Shown: positions 6,865-9,181 of the stretch, in pieces
Layout: each line of letters opens with the position of its first letter
Position numbering within the stretch: position 1 is the first letter of the stretch
DNA from: Solirubrobacterales bacterium
Lineage (GTDB): Bacteria; Actinomycetota; Thermoleophilia; Solirubrobacterales; Solirubrobacteraceae
Reading direction: 5' to 3'
DNA: 9,181 bases
NCBI GenBank assembly: GCA_026392325.1
Contig: JAPLCH010000015.1
Span: forward strand, 1-9,181
Translations under genes and position numbers: made by a program
The notes under the pieces: model-generated
The model's input: only the letters and a program-made list of their open reading frames with translations
Told to the model about the DNA's origin: nothing
Databases searched by the model: none

Positions 6865-6909
6865 CGGGTCACTCCTTGGTTGGGGTTGAGCTGGGACCAT
6901 AGGACAAGG
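6865..6909. promoter_or_regulatory. 45-bp divergent gap between the SDR gene and obgE
   Basis: The gap contains both initiation regions. On the minus strand AAGGAG (6872-6877) serves the SDR gene; on the plus strand AGGACAAGG (6901-6909) abuts the obgE ATG. There is too little room for two separate promoters, so at least one must overlap the opposite coding sequence. A TTATAAG at 6837-6843 inside the SDR gene could be a -10 element for obgE, but I find no good -35 at the usual distance. Confidence 0.4.
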
Positions 6910-8145
6910 ATGCTCAAAGACACAGCGACAATTGACGTCATCGCAGGAAACGGCGGGGACGGCTGCATCAGCTTCAGACGCGAAGCCCATGTTCCACGTG
7001 GCGGACCCGATGGCGGAGATGGTGGCCGGGGCGGAGACATCACGCTCGTCTGCAGCGATTCACTTAGGGACCTTGCCTTCTTCAAACGCAAGCGCAAATT
7101 CGTCGCTGGCCGCGGTGGACACGGGGAAGGCTCCAACAGACACGGCGCGGATGGAGACGACCTTGACATCCAAGTACCGCCAGGCACGGTGATTACTCTC
7201 AAGGATGGCTCCATAATCGATCTTGTAGCCCCAGGAACCAGGGTGGTTGTAGCCCGTGGCGGCAAGGGCGGGAAGGGCAACGCCCACTTCGCTACATCCA
7301 CGAGACAGTCACCACGCTTCAGTGAACGCGGAGTTGGCGGCGTGGAAAACCAACTTCAGCTTCAACTTAAGCTGCTCGCAGACGTGGGCCTCGTCGGATT
7401 GCCCAATGCCGGCAAAAGCTCTCTTCTTGCATCCATGACCCGAGCACGGCCAAAGATTGCGAGTTATCCGTTCACGACTCTCCAGCCTGTCCTGGGCACG
7501 ATCCAGGCCGATGAACGGCAGCTGATCGTTGCCGACATCCCCGGCCTTATTGAGGGAGCAAGCGAGGGAGCAGGACTCGGAGATGAGTTCCTCGCTCACA
7601 TCGAACGAACACGTGTGCTCGTCCACGTCCTGGATCTGGGTCCGCTCGACGGGTCAGATCCGATTGAAAATCACGCAACAGTTGAGGCCGAGCTCGCTGC
7701 ACATGACCCAAAGCTCGCGAGTCTTCCCCGGGTTCTTGCACTGAGCAAGGCCGATCTCGTTACGCCGGAGGAAGCCGAGGATGCAGCCGCCTTCTGGCGC
7801 GAGCGCCTTGGGTCCGAAGTGCCTGTGCTGATGTCCCCGTTGCAGCTGAGATCCCAGAAGGAAGGACTCTCTTCAAGCCTGCGGAGCGCAAGCCATTCGA
7901 CATTGGGCAGGACGAGGATGGGCTCTGGCAGGTTGCAGGCGAGGGCATTGACAGACTCGTCGAGCGGTTCGACCTTGAGAACGAGGAGGCCGTCGCAGAG
8001 CTTGAGCGCAGGCTCAAGAGCATCGGGGTCATCCGGGCGCTTGAGAAGGCTGGCTATGAGCACGGCGAGGATGTTGAGATCGCAGGCATCGTCTTCGAGC
8101 TTGACCCGGAGTAATCTCGGGTGTCTATGGGCACCGTTGTCGTAA
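6910..8145 (+). CDS. obgE: Obg family GTPase (ObgE/CgtA), reading frame broken before the C-terminal domain
   Basis: Obg is a GTPase that binds the 50S subunit and acts in ribosome assembly and stress control. The ATG at 6910 follows AGGACAAGG and begins MLKDTATIDVIAGNGGDG, the family N-terminus. Residues 1-158 are the Gly-rich Obg fold. The G domain shows G1 GLPNAGKSS (163-171), the YPFTTLQP switch (186-193), G3 DIPG (209-212) and G4 SKAD (279-282). After VPVLM (to residue 308, base 7833) homology stops. This frame then runs through a Ser/Arg-rich nonsense stretch to a stop at 8143-8145, overlapping proB by 19 bases. The expected SA-type G5 motif is absent, and the real C-terminal domain resumes in the -1 frame from about 7833 and ends at 8114. 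As written, the product would lack G5 and the C-terminal domain. Either the locus carries a recent lesion or the sequence here is in error. Confidence 0.93.
   Translation: MLKDTATIDVIAGNGGDGCISFRREAHVPRGGPDGGDGGRGGDITLVCSDSLRDLAFFKRKRKFVAGRGGHGEGSNRHGADGDDLDIQVPPGTVITLKDGSIIDLVAPGTRVVVARGGKGGKGNAHFATSTRQSPRFSERGVGGVENQLQLQLKLLADVGLVGLPNAGKSSLLASMTRARPKIASYPFTTLQPVLGTIQADERQLIVADIPGLIEGASEGAGLGDEFLAHIERTRVLVHVLDLGPLDGSDPIENHATVEAELAAHDPKLASLPRVLALSKADLVTPEEAEDAAAFWRERLGSEVPVLMSPLQLRSQKEGLSSSLRSASHSTLGRTRMGSGRLQARALTDSSSGSTLRTRRPSQSLSAGSRASGSSGRLRRLAMSTARMLRSQASSSSLTRSNLGCLWAPLS
7833..8114 (+). pseudogene. obgE: Out-of-frame C-terminal (OCT) domain of Obg
   Basis: Read in the frame one base behind the main obgE frame, 93 codons run without interruption from VPVAAEIPEGRTLFKPAER through RLVERFDLENEEAVAELERR and IGVIRALEKAG to VEIAGIVFELDPE and a TAA at 8112-8114. 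This is a complete, well-conserved Obg C-terminal domain with no further lesions. It has no plausible start of its own, and its stop leaves a natural 12-base gap to the proB ATG. It must belong to the upstream GTPase gene. The switch of frame corresponds to a net loss of 3n+1 bases; comparison with remembered Obg proteins suggests about 20 codons are missing at the junction. Confidence 0.88.
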
Positions 8146-9181
8146 AACTTGGGTCGAGCATCGTCGTTGACGAGGCTGGAGATCTGCGGGCAGATGTTCT
8201 TTCGCATGTCTGCGCGGATGTAGCTGCGATCAGGGACTCCGGCGATCAAGTAGTGGTCGTGACAAGCGGAGCGATCGCGCTTGGGATTGCAGAGTTGGGG
8301 CTGGATGGCCGACCAGCGGCGCTCGATGAGCTTCAAGCAGCCAGCGCGATAGGTCAGGCCACGCTCTCCGGGGGTTGGCGAACTGAGCTTGGTGCGCGGG
8401 GAATCAAAGCCGCTCAGGTTCTATTGACGCTCCATGACATTGAGGAGCGCGCCTCTAATGTGAATGTCGGTGCCACTCTTCGCCGCCTTCTCTCATGGGG
8501 GGCCGTGCCTGTGATCAACGAGAACGACACGACAACAACTGAAGAGATCACCTTTGGTGACAACGATGTTCTTGCTGCTCAGGTTGCGATTTTGTTGGGA
8601 GCACGCATTTTGGTCCTGCTGACCGACGCGGATGGGTTGCACGAGGCAGATCCCCGCAGTAATCCTGACGCTCCAATAGTTAGAGACGTCCACGACTTCG
8701 CCCAACTCGAGGGATTTGAGATTGCCCAACAAGCCAACGACCTTGGCTCCGGTGGAATGCGGTCGAAGGTCGTCAGTGCGGAGATGGCGACTGCTGCCGG
8801 CATTGAGACCGTTGTGGGCCCAGGGAAGGACGCTGGGACACTCCGCGCGGCTTCGGAGGGCAAGGACGCCGGTACGCGCTTTCACCCGGGAGGCGACGGT
8901 CACGGCTCCTTCAAGGCATGGCTTAAATTCGCAAAGACCTCACGTGGCGTGATTGAGGTTGACTCTGGCGCAGCAAAAGCTCTGGAAGCCGGTGGAACAA
9001 GCCTGCTCCCAGTAGGGGTAACAGCGGTTTCCGGCGACTTTGTCTCAGGTGACGCTGTTGAAGTTCTCTGTGAAGGGCGCCCGGTAGGCAAGGGTTTGGT
9101 TGCCTACTCTGCCGCGGATCTGGAGGCGGTCAAGGGACTCAAGACTGATGCTGTGAAATCTGCGATGCCTGGTGCCCCTGA
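8127..9181 (+). CDS. proB: Glutamate 5-kinase (3' end outside window)
   Basis: ProB phosphorylates the gamma-carboxyl of glutamate with ATP, the first step of proline biosynthesis in the cytoplasm. At least 351 residues are present and the frame is open at the window edge; the family is usually about 365-380 residues, so only a short C-terminal piece is missing. The amino-acid kinase domain shows VVVKLGSSIV (4-13), VVTSGAIALG (44-53), ASAIGQ (72-77), PVINENDTT (128-136), FGDNDVLAAQ (143-152), LLTDADGL (164-171) and LGSGGMRSK (206-214). A PUA domain follows, beginning near SRGVIEVDSGAAKAL (about 272-286). The ATG at 8127 matches the family start. A GTG at 8121 is better spaced from GGAG at 8108-8111 and would add only two residues, so the start is uncertain by six bases. 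The close spacing to obgE suggests cotranscription; proA is expected downstream. Confidence 0.96.
   Translation, partial: MGTVVVKLGSSIVVDEAGDLRADVLSHVCADVAAIRDSGDQVVVVTSGAIALGIAELGLDGRPAALDELQAASAIGQATLSGGWRTELGARGIKAAQVLLTLHDIEERASNVNVGATLRRLLSWGAVPVINENDTTTTEEITFGDNDVLAAQVAILLGARILVLLTDADGLHEADPRSNPDAPIVRDVHDFAQLEGFEIAQQANDLGSGGMRSKVVSAEMATAAGIETVVGPGKDAGTLRAASEGKDAGTRFHPGGDGHGSFKAWLKFAKTSRGVIEVDSGAAKALEAGGTSLLPVGVTAVSGDFVSGDAVEVLCEGRPVGKGLVAYSAADLEAVKGLKTDAVKSAMPGAP

Noticed and set aside
6658..6909. Extended obgE start at 6658
   Set aside because: The added 84 residues are antisense to the conserved SDR N-terminal half and have no Obg similarity; the Obg fold begins exactly at the ATG at 6910.
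7671..8336. A 221-codon open frame on the minus strand opposite the end of obgE and the start of proB
   Set aside because: It is the complement of the Obg C-terminal domain and the ProB N-terminus, both of which show clear family conservation in their own frames. Its translation has no recognisable motif or ribosome binding site.
1..9181. A search by eye for CRISPR repeats, tRNA/rRNA genes, riboswitches, insertion sequences, toxin-antitoxin or defence genes
   Set aside because: None was found. All sizeable stretches are explained by the nine genes, and no intergenic gap exceeds about 45 bases.

Overview
This is a dense, almost entirely coding stretch of a bacterial chromosome. It carries nine genes in the order mreD (5' end outside the window), mrdA, rodA, RNase E/G, rplU, rpmA, an SDR gene on the opposite strand, obgE and proB (3' end outside the window). 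The order cell-elongation genes, RNase E/G, L21, L27, Obg, glutamate 5-kinase is the one known from Actinomycetota. The compact RNase E/G without long Arg-rich extensions, the PBP2 sequence style and the Obg C-terminal end suggest class Thermoleophilia rather than Streptomyces-like actinobacteria. That class-level placement is inferred from remembered family features, not from a search.

Region 1 (1-3606) holds the elongasome. MreD is the membrane scaffold, PBP2 the transpeptidase and RodA the SEDS glycosyltransferase. The three genes are joined by ATGA and GTGA four-base stop/start overlaps, so translation is very likely coupled. mreB and mreC are expected just upstream. Region 2 (3629-6128) is RNase E/G, then ribosomal proteins L21 and L27, with junctions of 22 bp, a 1-bp overlap and 5 bp. 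The S1/RNase protein handles RNA decay and rRNA processing beside two large-subunit proteins. L21 has a repetitive Ala/Lys/Pro tail encoded by a 15-bp tandem repeat.

Region 3 (6166-6864, minus strand) is a YdfG-like NADP(H) short-chain dehydrogenase. It interrupts the usual rplU-rpmA-obgE run and faces obgE across a 45-bp divergent gap. Region 4 (6910-9181) is obgE followed closely by proB. proB remains open to the window edge.

The most notable observation is in obgE. The G domain is intact through the SKAD (G4) motif, but the frame then breaks near 7831-7848. The Obg C-terminal domain continues perfectly in the -1 frame to 8114, and roughly 20 residues containing the G5 (SA) motif appear to be missing. 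Because Obg is normally essential and the displaced domain shows no decay, a recent deletion or an assembly/sequencing error is the likeliest explanation. I see no CRISPR array, mobile element, RNA gene or recognisable new system; apart from the obgE lesion and the inserted SDR gene, this is a housekeeping region.
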